Assembly: GCA_023246565.1 (NCBI GenBank)
Contig: JAHFIE010000030.1
Location: 1 to 14,563, forward strand
DNA from: Candidatus Magasanikiibacteriota bacterium
GTDB lineage: Bacteria > Patescibacteriota > Patescibacteriia > Magasanikbacterales > UBA922
Direction: 5' to 3'
DNA: 14,563 nucleotides
Below are positions 1 to 7,583 of the stretch, piece by piece; the stretch's first letter is position 1, and the number at the start of each line of letters is the position of its first letter. The notes beneath the pieces were generated by a model, which was not told where the DNA came from, searched no databases, and was given only the letters and a program-made list of their open reading frames with translations. The position numbers and the translations under genes were made by a program.

Positions 1-1
1 T

Positions 2-1255
2 CTTGCTTATAACCAATTATCTGACGAGCACTTTGATGACGCTCTTATTGTTGGCGAGCTTGCGCTTGATGGTTCACTAAGACATGGTAATGGTATTTTA
101 GCGATCGCTTTATTTGCAAAAGAAGCTGGTTACAAAAAATTATTTGTACCAGCAATAAATGCCAAAGAAGCACAACTTGTTACTGGTCTTAAAATTTATC
201 CGGTCGAATCTCTTTTCCAACTTATTGATCATACCAAAGGTGAAACTTTAATTCCACCAACAAAAACTACAAAAATTCATCATTACAAAAAAGATGAACA
301 TTATCCAAATGATCTAGCATATATAAAGGGTCAGGAATTTGTAAAACGAGCTTTGGAAATTGCCGCAGCCGGTTCGCACAACATTCTTCTCTCTGGACCT
401 CCAGGTTCAGGAAAAACATTACTCGCTCAGTCTCTACCTTCAATTTTACCCTCTCTAACCTCGAACGAAACACTTGAAGTAACCAAAATTTATTCTGTAG
501 CTGGTTTACTTCCTTTTAATCAGCCAATCATATACGAACGACCATTTCGTTCACCCCATCATAGTGCAAGCGGAGTTGCCTTAGTGGGGGGTGGAAAATT
601 TCCTCGACCAGGAGAAATTTCTTTGGCTCATCGAGGAGTACTTTTTCTTGATGAGTTTCCAGAATTTCCTCGTTTTGTTTTGGAAAATTTACGACAACCT
701 CTTGAAGATGGAATTGTTACCATATCGCGGGCACAGGGTACTCTAACCTTCCCTGCTCGGTTCATGCTCGTTGCGAGCCAAAACCCTTGTCCTTGTGGTT
801 TTGCCACTGATCCAGATAAAGTCTGTCTTTGTTCACCAATTTCACTGGCGCGTTATCAAAAAAGGATTAGTGGGCCTCTCCTTGACCGGATTGATATACA
901 AGTGGAAGTACCAAGAATAAAATTTGAAAAATTAAACCAAGAAGAACCATCCGAGTCTTCTTCTGTGGTAAGAAAGCGTGTAGAAGTAGCACGTGCCCGA
1001 CAACTTCATCGTTTTTCTGATCTTCCGTATACAACAAATACTGAAATGAGAAGCAGAGAAATAAAATTATTTTGTAAGCTTCCTGATGATGCAATAAATT
1101 TACTTCGACAAGCAGTTTCAACACTTCATCTTTCAGCTCGAAGTTATCACCGAATCATAAAACTCGCTCGAACCATTGCTGATCTTGAAGGAAGTGAAAC
1201 CATTATTTTGTCCCATGTTGCTGAAGCACTGCAATACCGAGCAAAGATCGAATAA
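2..1255 (+). CDS. comM: ComM/YifB-family Mg-chelatase-like AAA+ ATPase (5' truncated)
   Basis: The frame is open from the first full codon, so the true start lies upstream; 417 codons are present and the family is usually about 500 residues, so roughly 90 N-terminal residues are missing. The visible N-part carries the ChlI-like domain signature GELALDGSLR (window residues 18-27). The AAA+ core follows, with Walker A GPPGSGKT (132-139), the family motif FRSPHHSAS, and Walker B GVLFLDEF. A cysteine cluster, NPCPCG then VCLC, is typical of YifB. The C-terminal helical part contains ARSYHRIIKLARTIADL. ComM is known as a hexameric helicase that promotes branch migration when transformed DNA is integrated; a role in DNA uptake is inferred here. 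A TTG at 353 is internal, not a start. The gene is convergent with the M23 gene, with a 58-base gap. Confidence 0.93.
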   Translation, partial: LAYNQLSDEHFDDALIVGELALDGSLRHGNGILAIALFAKEAGYKKLFVPAINAKEAQLVTGLKIYPVESLFQLIDHTKGETLIPPTKTTKIHHYKKDEHYPNDLAYIKGQEFVKRALEIAAAGSHNILLSGPPGSGKTLLAQSLPSILPSLTSNETLEVTKIYSVAGLLPFNQPIIYERPFRSPHHSASGVALVGGGKFPRPGEISLAHRGVLFLDEFPEFPRFVLENLRQPLEDGIVTISRAQGTLTFPARFMLVASQNPCPCGFATDPDKVCLCSPISLARYQKRISGPLLDRIDIQVEVPRIKFEKLNQEEPSESSSVVRKRVEVARARQLHRFSDLPYTTNTEMRSREIKLFCKLPDDAINLLRQAVSTLHLSARSYHRIIKLARTIADLEGSETIILSHVAEALQYRAKIE

Positions 1256-1265
1256 AGATCTTTCA

Positions 1266-1292
1266 GACAAGTTTGGTATATTGAACCTTGTC
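1266..1292. terminator. Possible weak bidirectional terminator hairpin
   Basis: Between the convergent comM and M23 genes, GACAAG at 1266-1271 pairs with CTTGTC at 1287-1292. A bulged C and two or three further A-T/G-T pairs extend the stem around a short AT-rich loop. There is no clean T-run on either side, so termination here is plausible but unproven. Confidence 0.3.
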
Positions 1293-1313
1293 TCCTCGTT
1301 CGTTCGGAAATAA

Positions 1314-2711
1314 TTACCGATGAATAAATTGCAACGGATTGGTCCTACGACCACTGATTCTAATTTCAAAATGAAGATGCGGGCCAGTGGAACGACCAGT
1401 CGAACCTAATAATCCAATTACCTGGCCTTGAGCAACATATTCACCAGGTGAAACCAAGAGCCTTGAATTATGCGCATAAAGCGTCTGAACACCACCGCCA
1501 TGGTCAACAATAATATAACAACCATAACCTCCATTCCAACCGCATTGTGCTTTAATTACTTGTCCGGCCTTAACCGCATAGTTTGGCAATCCTGACGTTC
1601 CTGCAATATCAACCCCTGTATGGCGTAAACCATAGTATTGGGTAATAATCTTTGCGCCAGATGGCCAAATATAGCCACCAGAAGAGACCGGAAGATTACC
1701 AATACGTGGTGTAGTAACCGGAATAGTAAGACTTGGAGAAATGCGCGTTGGTTTGCTACTAGCCACAGGTACATTCGTGCCAAGAGCCTTTTTAACTCCT
1801 GGCACTAAAATTTGCATGCCAATCTTTAGCGTCTTACTTGATTCTGGATTAAATTTAATAATTTCATCAACTTTTACACCATACTTTTGGGCAATTTTGG
1901 CAATAGTTTCGCCTTTTGAGATTGTATGTAAAACTCCGTCAGCCGATGGAATCTGTAAAACATCACCCGGATGAATAAGCGACCGACTCGACAAACGATT
2001 AGCGATGAGAATAGTCTCCACACTCAAACCATGACGTTTTGCAATGGATCCAATAACATCACCCTGTTGGACTTGATACTGAATAGTCCCAGAACGATCA
2101 TTTTGTGCAATATCTTCGGAAGTTGGTACGCCTGCTGATGAAAATCCTTTTGTTGAAACAATAATCGGCTTTATAAGCGCTCCACCGACTGTTGTCCCTG
2201 TTATATCATCGGAATAACCATCATCAACTATGGTTTGATTCTGTAGTCCGGCAATCAGCGCTCCTTCTCTCCAACGATCAACATCAGATGGAGCAATGAT
2301 TGCTGTTTCTTCAATTACATCCTCTGCTAAAACAAAATCCTGTTCACCAGGACCAGCCAAAGCATATATCAATGTTTTCTGGCCAGAAATTTCTCCAAAA
2401 TCTGGTTTATACCAAGATGTCTGAGGAAAAACAATCACCAAACCAAGAATAAAACCTATACACTCTAAAATCCACCGTTCACCTAACCAACGCCACGGTG
2501 ATTGCGAACGGAATGTCTCGGAAAAAAAACGGCGACGTGCATAAAAACCTGCTTTGAAAAAAGCAAAACCTAGTGTACGTCGATATAAAACCAAGAAAGT
2601 CGACGCAAACTTTCCAAACCAAGAAAATATAAAAACTATGCTTCTTTTAGCATAGACCAATGAACGCGTAACATACCAAAGACCTTGATAAAGTATTGAT
2701 TTTAACTTCAT
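1314..2711 (-). CDS. Membrane-anchored LysM / M23 peptidoglycan endopeptidase
   Basis: A 465-residue protein predicted to bind and cut peptidoglycan cross-bridges outside the membrane. The N-terminal 75 residues are basic and aromatic with hydrophobic stretches (about 22-45), followed by a clearer membrane segment (about 82-97). Two LysM domains follow (about 210-256 and 260-305), then a Pro/Thr/Ser linker. The C-terminal M23/LytM domain covers about 345-460. Zinc ligands by family rule are H364 and D368 (HTGVD) and H447 in HLHFEI; H414 (YAH) and H445 are the other active-site histidines, so the enzyme looks intact. Cysteines C390 and C398 bracket a Gly-rich turn next to the active site and could form a disulfide. 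The ATG has no Shine-Dalgarno. A promoter lies upstream at 2768-2796. The gene may remodel wall made by the nearby PBP1A. Confidence 0.9.
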   Translation of the reverse strand: MKLKSILYQGLWYVTRSLVYAKRSIVFIFSWFGKFASTFLVLYRRTLGFAFFKAGFYARRRFFSETFRSQSPWRWLGERWILECIGFILGLVIVFPQTSWYKPDFGEISGQKTLIYALAGPGEQDFVLAEDVIEETAIIAPSDVDRWREGALIAGLQNQTIVDDGYSDDITGTTVGGALIKPIIVSTKGFSSAGVPTSEDIAQNDRSGTIQYQVQQGDVIGSIAKRHGLSVETILIANRLSSRSLIHPGDVLQIPSADGVLHTISKGETIAKIAQKYGVKVDEIIKFNPESSKTLKIGMQILVPGVKKALGTNVPVASSKPTRISPSLTIPVTTPRIGNLPVSSGGYIWPSGAKIITQYYGLRHTGVDIAGTSGLPNYAVKAGQVIKAQCGWNGGYGCYIIVDHGGGVQTLYAHNSRLLVSPGEYVAQGQVIGLLGSTGRSTGPHLHFEIRISGRRTNPLQFIHR

Positions 2712-2767
2712 AGGGCAGGCTACCAGGCTCCCTCAATTACAGAGCTTTTTTGTATAGCTTGTCCCTA

Positions 2768-2796
2768 ATCATAGCACGTTTATACGGTTTTGTTGA
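2768..2796 (-). promoter_or_regulatory. Sigma70-type promoter for the M23/LysM gene
   Basis: On the minus strand, TCAACA (2791-2796, 4 of 6 to TTGACA) is separated by 17 bases from TATGAT (2768-2773, 5 of 6 to TATAAT). Initiation near 2761 gives a leader of about 50 bases. Just before the ATG the leader holds an AGGG/CCCT pairing and a GCCT direct repeat. This implies the M23 gene is transcribed independently of the permease upstream. Confidence 0.5.
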
Positions 2797-2834
2797 CTCC
2801 CTCTTCTGTGCAGGATTCCCTCTCCTTAAACACC

Positions 2835-3674
2835 TTACTGAATCATAAGGAAAATAATACCTATTATAAGCACCATAGCAATCCCAATTTTGATAGTACT
2901 ATGGGTCTCCTTAAAATAATTTTTTCCCGATAATACTGCCCACAAAACTGCACTCGATCGTTTGGCTGCTAAAATAATTGAAGCCGGTGCAAAACTATAG
3001 GCAAAACTGTCTGCAATAAAAGCTATGGTCTGTGTTCCTGTTTGTACAAGGAGTTTTGGTTTTGTGAACCCTCGCAAAGGACTTTCCTTTTTTTCGTACC
3101 ATGCTCTGAGGAGCAGATACACAAGAATAACTGTGACAACAATAAATTGCTGAGCAACAACTGAATTATTCTGTGTTAGAAGATATTTATATAACGTTAA
3201 ACTAAACGCCGCATTAATAGCCGTACATAAAACAATTTTTTGACCTTTGGCAGAAAAATCATGTTTTAAAAAAATAATACTGAACACGAAAACAATAATA
3301 CCCATTCCCAATATTTGAAAAATGCCAGGGCGATACCCCAAGAGTATCTCAATAAGTAAGAGTAGTGGAATAGTAAGGGTACGGATAAAACCAAACGTAC
3401 TTCGTTCTGCTTTCACAATAGCCAAAAGTGTAATATGAATTTGCACTATTTCAAGAATTATTCTCAATAAAAGAAATGGAAACGTTTGCCAGGAAAGCAT
3501 CCAAGAATCTTTTTGAAACAAAGCAAGTCCTAAAAAAATCAACCAGCCACCACTTAATTGTAAAAAACCCATGGTAAAAATACTTTGCGTTTTATCCATC
3601 ACATCACGTTTTCCAATGGAATTTGAAACTTCTTCAGCTAACGCTCCAAAAGCAGTAAGAAAAATACCAAACAT
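2835..3674 (-). CDS. EamA/DMT-superfamily permease
   Basis: A 279-residue, almost entirely hydrophobic protein with about ten membrane segments, the usual size for the drug/metabolite transporter superfamily. The protein begins directly with a membrane helix (residues 1-20) carrying the conserved acidic/Asn pattern AEEVSNSIGK. The second half contains FAPASIILAAKRSSAVLWAV, the helix pattern seen in the second EamA repeat, and the chain ends in a last helix (about 258-279). Substrates in this family range from amino acids to nucleotide sugars and cannot be read from the sequence. The ATG at 3674 gives a sensible first helix; no Shine-Dalgarno is seen. The start faces the tRNA-Cys gene, so the intergenic DNA serves both strands. 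Confidence 0.8.
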   Translation of the reverse strand: MFGIFLTAFGALAEEVSNSIGKRDVMDKTQSIFTMGFLQLSGGWLIFLGLALFQKDSWMLSWQTFPFLLLRIILEIVQIHITLLAIVKAERSTFGFIRTLTIPLLLLIEILLGYRPGIFQILGMGIIVFVFSIIFLKHDFSAKGQKIVLCTAINAAFSLTLYKYLLTQNNSVVAQQFIVVTVILVYLLLRAWYEKKESPLRGFTKPKLLVQTGTQTIAFIADSFAYSFAPASIILAAKRSSAVLWAVLSGKNYFKETHSTIKIGIAMVLIIGIIFLMIQ

Positions 3675-3703
3675 AATGAAACACTATTGTTTACAGCACT
3701 ATC

Positions 3704-3733
3704 TTGAAAAAAAGATGCTTACCATGTTATTAT
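3704..3733 (+). promoter_or_regulatory. Promoter of tRNA-Cys
   Basis: TTGAAA (3704-3709) and TATTAT (3728-3733) are separated by 18 bases and each matches the sigma70 consensus at five of six positions. Expected initiation near 3740 is about five bases before the mature tRNA end, which fits a short 5' leader removed by RNase P. Confidence 0.65.
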
Positions 3734-3744
3734 TCTTTGGCTAT

Positions 3745-3816
3745 GGTACGGTTGCCAAGTGGAAAGGCAGGGGTCTGCAAAACCCCTATGCGTGGGTTCG
3801 ATTCCCACCCGTACCT
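3745..3816 (+). tRNA. trnC: tRNA-Cys (GCA)
   Basis: A 72-base cloverleaf. The acceptor GGTACGG (3745-3751) pairs fully with CCGTACC (3809-3815). The D-arm is GCC/GGC, the anticodon stem GGGGT/ACCCC with loop CTGCAAA gives anticodon GCA, and the T-stem GTGGG/CCCAC has loop TTCGATT. The discriminator base is T (position 73), the known identity base for cysteinyl-tRNA synthetase. CCA is not encoded and must be added by a nucleotidyltransferase. The gene ends 20 bases before the end of the convergent PBP gene, with no clear terminator in between. Confidence 0.97.
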
Positions 3817-3836
3817 CACTCCTAATAATATACCTT

Positions 3837-6698
3837 CTATTGTACCCGGATCGAGACAGTATCGCTGACTCGTGTTGTACCATCCTTTAACTCAGTCTCA
3901 ACAGAAAGCTTCCAGTCACCATTTTTCTGTGGAGCTGTTTTCCACGAAACAACAAGATATCCATCAAATAGATTTTCAAAATTTTCAATTTTAGAAAGAA
4001 GGATTTTTTCATTTTCCGGAGAAATAATAATGAGCTGTGCTTCTTTTAAATTCTCTGATTGAAAAGGTCTCAAAAATAAGGTAAGAGGAAATTCACTACT
4101 CATAACTGATGGGGGAACTTTTTCAAAAAACAAACCAGCTTGTTCAGGAAGAACCTGAAGCATAAAGGGGACATCAACGCTGACTCGATTCCCAACATCA
4201 TCTTCGGCCATTACCGTGAGCCGATGTTCACCAGGGGAAAGTGTTTTTGCATGATATGAATAATAAAACGGCGGCTCAGAGGAAAAACCAATAAAACCAT
4301 CATCAATTTTATAAACGACTTTTGTTACTCCTCTTGGAGCTTGAGCTCGAACATCAAAATTCATAAACCGCGTTGTAATTATTTCTTTTGAAGTTGGGCT
4401 CAATACTTCCACAATCGGTAATGATTCAAGAGAATGTACATCATCATATTCTGTAGGTGGTTCTCCAAAACTTACTTCCCATGTCGGATCTTTTGTTTTA
4501 CGACGATTAATCCAACTCTCGCGAGCTCGTTCCCAAACCATATATGCTGGATCTTGAGCAGGGTCAGTCGGAACTGGTCCTTGTGGATCGTCTTTATTAA
4601 CATAATGAAGAATATCATGGGGAGGTAAGTACGTACGTTCAACAATATAACTTTCGGGGGTTGAACTCGTAGCCAATTTCCCTGTCACTTTATCCACCAA
4701 TAATCTTATCTGACCATTTACTGATCCTCGTAATACTGGTTTGGTTGTTGTAAGTGCTGGCGGAGCAATAAATTTTTCAACCGGACTATTTTTTAATGAC
4801 TCTTTCATAAAATAATTCCAAATCTGTCCTGCCACCTTACTCCCCCCAAAACCTTTTTTCATGGGATGATTATCACTATTACCAGCCCAGACCCCAGCTA
4901 CAAGACTAGGGGTATAACCAACAACCCACGCATCAACATAATTATTCGTGGTCCCAGATTTTGCTGCTACAGGGCGGCCAGGTAGGGTAAGGGTACTCCC
5001 CGCTCCAAAAACAAAGGCCCTCGAAGCATCATCACTCAAAACATGAGAAATGGTTGCAGCAACTTTACTATCAATGACCTGCTCTCCATCCTCTTGTTTC
5101 CATTCATACATTTTCCCTCCTTTTGGATCTTCCACTCGAAGGATACTTATGGGCGAATATTTTTTTCCTCCATTCGCAAAAACTCCATATGCGTTTACAT
5201 GTTCAATCATTTTTACTTCTCCGCCACCCAAAACCAAAGACAAGCCAAAATTTCCCTCACTTAGTGTTGTGTAGCCCATTTTTTCTGCAAAAGCAATACC
5301 GTGTTTCAATCCAACCAAGTATAGTGTTTTAACTGCGGGAATATTGAGTGACCCTTGTAATGCTTGCCGCATGGTTACTGGGCCATGTTCACTAAAATCA
5401 TAATTTTGGGGAATGTAAGGATTAGCTGTTGTGCCAAAAGGAGTAACAACATCATACAAAATCGTTTGTGGGGTAAAACCTTTTGAAAACGCAGCAGCAT
5501 AAACAATTGGTTTAATTGATGATCCTGGCTGACGCTCTGCCTGGGTTACAACATTAAACTTTCCACCAATACTGTCATCATTGAAATCACGCGAACCTAC
5601 CATTGCTAAAATTTGGCCGTTCTTAGGATCCAAGGCTACCAATGCGGCATTATTTGCCCCACCTTGTTCTAAAAGTTCTTTTCCTTTATCTTGAACTGCT
5701 TTTTCCGCAATCTGTTGCTTTTCCCAATCAAGGCTTGTAATAACTCTTAACCCACCCCGCTCCACTGCATTTTCACCATAGGTATCCAGCAACTGTTGTT
5801 GTACAAAGGTTACAAAATGCGGAGCACGCATATTTCCAACCTGTCGTTTAAGGGTAAGTGGTTCTGCCTTGGCTTTTTCTGCTTGCTCAGAGGACAAATA
5901 ATTTTCTGCAACCATTCTCTGTAAGACAAAATTTCTGCGGGCTTTAAGTGCTTCAGGATCACTCAAAAATACTGATGGTTTTTGAGGTAAACCAGCTAAT
6001 GTTGCAGCTTCAGCCAAAGTCAAATCAGAAACATGTTTTGCAAAATAACCTTGTGCAGCTGATTCAACTCCGTAATTAGTCGAACCATAGGGAATTTCAT
6101 TAAAATAAATTTTTAAAATTTCTTCCTTGGTATATTTTTGTTCCAACCAAACCGACAAAATTAATTCTTTAACTTTGCGCGATAAGGTACGTTCATTCGT
6201 TAAAATAGCGTTCTTTACAAGTTGTTGTGTTAGTGTTGAGGCCCCACCGCCTATTCTTCCTTTTCCAATCAAACCATAACCAAACGAACGTAAAATACTC
6301 AGCGGTCTAATACCATTGTGCGCATAAAATTGGGTATCTTCAGTAGCAATTACACCATCAATCAGATACCGGGGAATTTGGTCGAGTTCAACAATAGTCC
6401 GTTTCTTATCTGCATAAATTTCATAAAGAAGGTGCTCGCCAGTATGATCATATATTTTAGTACTTTGTTCTGATATACGCTGATTGAGCCGATCCGGATC
6501 AGGAAGATCCTGGCCAGCCCAAACCACAAGACCAGCCCCAAAAATGAAAAATCCCCCTAATCCATATACTGTCCACCGTAGAATAGGCCAACGGAAAAAT
6601 ACAGTTCTATGATTTCTCGAACCGAGCCTTGTTGGGTGTTGCTCTACTTCTCCATGAGAATACCCATATGACCGTTTTTTAATTTTGGGGTCAGACAT
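3837..6698 (-). CDS. Class A penicillin-binding protein (PBP1A-type transglycosylase/transpeptidase)
   Basis: A 953-residue bifunctional enzyme that polymerises lipid II into glycan strands and cross-links peptides at the outer membrane face. A basic cytoplasmic tail (1-40) precedes one membrane anchor (about 38-61). The GT51 domain has ATEDTQFYAHNG (catalytic E120), GGASTLTQQ (151-159), RKVKE (174-178) and KEEILKIYFN (191-200). The transpeptidase domain has SSIK with the acylated serine S393, SLN at 450-452 and KSGT at 580-583, so all catalytic motifs are intact. The C-terminus adds two beta-rich parts: an Ig-like domain (about 762-850) and a second strand-rich segment (about 855-953). The ATG at 6698 lacks a Shine-Dalgarno but places a normal cytoplasmic tail before the anchor. 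It is divergent from the 3D-domain gene, sharing a promoter region. It could be named mrcA/ponA, but the orthology is not certain. Confidence 0.95.
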   Translation of the reverse strand: MSDPKIKKRSYGYSHGEVEQHPTRLGSRNHRTVFFRWPILRWTVYGLGGFFIFGAGLVVWAGQDLPDPDRLNQRISEQSTKIYDHTGEHLLYEIYADKKRTIVELDQIPRYLIDGVIATEDTQFYAHNGIRPLSILRSFGYGLIGKGRIGGGASTLTQQLVKNAILTNERTLSRKVKELILSVWLEQKYTKEEILKIYFNEIPYGSTNYGVESAAQGYFAKHVSDLTLAEAATLAGLPQKPSVFLSDPEALKARRNFVLQRMVAENYLSSEQAEKAKAEPLTLKRQVGNMRAPHFVTFVQQQLLDTYGENAVERGGLRVITSLDWEKQQIAEKAVQDKGKELLEQGGANNAALVALDPKNGQILAMVGSRDFNDDSIGGKFNVVTQAERQPGSSIKPIVYAAAFSKGFTPQTILYDVVTPFGTTANPYIPQNYDFSEHGPVTMRQALQGSLNIPAVKTLYLVGLKHGIAFAEKMGYTTLSEGNFGLSLVLGGGEVKMIEHVNAYGVFANGGKKYSPISILRVEDPKGGKMYEWKQEDGEQVIDSKVAATISHVLSDDASRAFVFGAGSTLTLPGRPVAAKSGTTNNYVDAWVVGYTPSLVAGVWAGNSDNHPMKKGFGGSKVAGQIWNYFMKESLKNSPVEKFIAPPALTTTKPVLRGSVNGQIRLLVDKVTGKLATSSTPESYIVERTYLPPHDILHYVNKDDPQGPVPTDPAQDPAYMVWERARESWINRRKTKDPTWEVSFGEPPTEYDDVHSLESLPIVEVLSPTSKEIITTRFMNFDVRAQAPRGVTKVVYKIDDGFIGFSSEPPFYYSYHAKTLSPGEHRLTVMAEDDVGNRVSVDVPFMLQVLPEQAGLFFEKVPPSVMSSEFPLTLFLRPFQSENLKEAQLIIISPENEKILLSKIENFENLFDGYLVVSWKTAPQKNGDWKLSVETELKDGTTRVSDTVSIRVQ

Positions 6699-6711
6699 AG
6701 TATAAGTTAAT

Positions 6712-6737
6712 ATTTTTAGCTAAAATTAGCTAAAAAT
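6712..6737 (-). promoter_or_regulatory. Inverted repeat in the PBP1A leader
   Basis: ATTTTTAGCT (6712-6721) and AGCTAAAAAT (6728-6737) form a perfect 10-bp inverted repeat with a 6-base centre, extendable by TTAA/TTAA with one bulged base. It ends 13 bases before the PBP1A ATG and lies between its predicted transcription start and start codon. It would form an RNA hairpin there, or serve as a dyad operator. Confidence 0.45.
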
Positions 6738-6758
6738 TAACCATTTTATCTATCCTTT

Positions 6759-6787
6759 ATTCTACCATAGGTTATAACTATTGACAA
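6759..6787 (-). promoter_or_regulatory. Promoter of the PBP1A gene
   Basis: On the minus strand, TTGTCA (6782-6787) is separated by 17 bases from TAGAAT (6759-6764); each is five of six to consensus. Initiation near 6752 gives a leader of about 53 bases that includes the AGCT hairpin. The -35 overlaps that of the opposite promoter. Confidence 0.55.
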
Positions 6788-6809
6788 AATGCCTTATTTA
6801 TGGTACTAT
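6781..6809 (+). promoter_or_regulatory. Promoter of the 3D-domain gene
   Basis: A perfect TTGACA (6781-6786), a 17-base spacer and TACTAT (6804-6809) form a strong sigma70-type promoter. Initiation near 6816 leaves about 20 bases before the first ATG at 6837. The -35 overlaps the divergent PBP1A -35 over six of its bases. Confidence 0.7.
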
Positions 6810-6836
6810 GCGCCCATTCCGTGAACGAGATACCCT

Positions 6837-7418
6837 ATGGTATCTTTTTTAATTTTAACCTATTCTATGACGTTTTCTACCCCTACCAACGCCATACAAA
6901 GAATGACCAATATTACTATAGCTTTTACTATTGGGCTGTCTATTTTATTATCACAAATAAACCCACTTATTGTAAAAGCAACAGTAGAAACAACCCCACA
7001 AAGTAGTATTACTGATGATTCATTCGTTACCGAGGAACCAGCGGTTGTATTACCCCCTCAAAGACTTGCCAAAAAAACAATGACCGTTGTTGCCACAGCT
7101 TACTCGAGTGAAGTTGGACAAACCGATAGTACACCCTGTATTCCTGCCATGTACACCTTCAATCTTTGCGAATACTTCAAAAAGAATGGTGTGGAAGACA
7201 CGGTTGCAGCTAATTTTTTACCTCTTGGTACTGAAGTTCGTTTTCCTGATATCTATGGTGATAAGGTCTTTATTGTCCGAGATCGCATGAACGCCAAATA
7301 TAATGGTAAATCAAGAATTGATTTTTGGAAAAAAGACCGTGGTGGAGCAGTGAAATTCGGAGTAAATCGAATGAAAATGGAAGTCTTAGAAAAAGAAAAG
7401 GTTTCTTTGATCAAATAA
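6837..7418 (+). CDS. Secreted 3D-domain (Asp-Asp-Asp) protein, putative muralytic enzyme
   Basis: A 193-residue protein with an N-terminal export signal (hydrophobic stretch about 24-46, likely cleaved after VKA at 47-49), a short linker and a C-terminal 3D domain (about 82-186). The three family aspartates are visible: D97 in TDSTPC, D149 in VRDRMN and D162 in RIDFW. ANFLPLGTEVRFPD and YGDKVFIV also match the family. The 3D fold is the double-psi barrel shared with MltA and Rpf-like enzymes, so a lytic transglycosylase-type action on the wall is likely but not proven. Cysteines C101 and C111 could pair. The start is uncertain: in-frame ATGs lie at 6837, 6867 and 6903. The one at 6867 gives a normal signal peptide with R12 before the hydrophobic core. 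None has a Shine-Dalgarno. Shared control with the divergent PBP1A is likely. Confidence 0.88.
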   Translation: MVSFLILTYSMTFSTPTNAIQRMTNITIAFTIGLSILLSQINPLIVKATVETTPQSSITDDSFVTEEPAVVLPPQRLAKKTMTVVATAYSSEVGQTDSTPCIPAMYTFNLCEYFKKNGVEDTVAANFLPLGTEVRFPDIYGDKVFIVRDRMNAKYNGKSRIDFWKKDRGGAVKFGVNRMKMEVLEKEKVSLIK

Positions 7419-7429
7419 TACTATAAAAT

Positions 7430-7488
7430 AAAAAGCCGTGTGTTTTCCTTGCCAAATATTGGCAGCAAAAGTACCACACGGCTTTTTT
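7430..7488. terminator. Bidirectional terminator with nested hairpin
   Basis: AAAAAGCCGTGTG (7430-7442) pairs perfectly with CACACGGCTTTTT (7475-7487). The A-run on one side and T-run on the other make it a factor-independent terminator in both directions, for the 3D gene (+) and for dnaN (-). The loop contains its own hairpin, TGCCAA (7450-7455) with TTGGCA (7459-7464). It starts 12 bases after the 3D stop codon. Confidence 0.88.
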
Positions 7489-7490
7489 AT

Positions 7491-7568
7491 TAATCAAAAT
7501 TAGACTATCTTTTCTTTGACCTGCCAGATTACCGGACGGTCAAAGAAAAGATAGTCTAATTTTGATTA
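7491..7568. repeat. Perfect 31-bp inverted repeat with 16-base centre
   Basis: The left arm 7491-7521 is the exact reverse complement of the right arm 7538-7568 (31 of 31). The centre is 16 bases (7522-7537), in which CC/GG could pair. The outer arm ends read TAATCAAAAT and ATTTTGATTA. It lies between the terminator and the dnaN stop codon (7584), in the convergent gap. There is no reading frame inside, no T-run after the arm and no clear target duplication. Alternatives are a non-autonomous mobile remnant, an RNA hairpin that ends or stabilises dnaN mRNA, or a protein-binding dyad. Confidence 0.9.
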
Positions 7569-7583
7569 CGAACAAAAAAAATT

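Noticed and set aside
353..355. TTG as the start of the comM gene
   Set aside because: The same frame is open to the window edge and encodes the conserved ChlI-like N-domain upstream, so this codon is internal.
2712..2834. c-di-AMP-type riboswitch before the M23 gene
   Set aside because: Such riboswitches often precede wall hydrolases, but the leader after the predicted promoter is only about 50 bases and lacks the conserved core as I know it.
7491..7568. Insertion sequence or dif site
   Set aside because: There is no transposase frame or clear target duplication, and the arms are much longer and more perfect than a dif dyad, so I list it only as an unexplained repeat.
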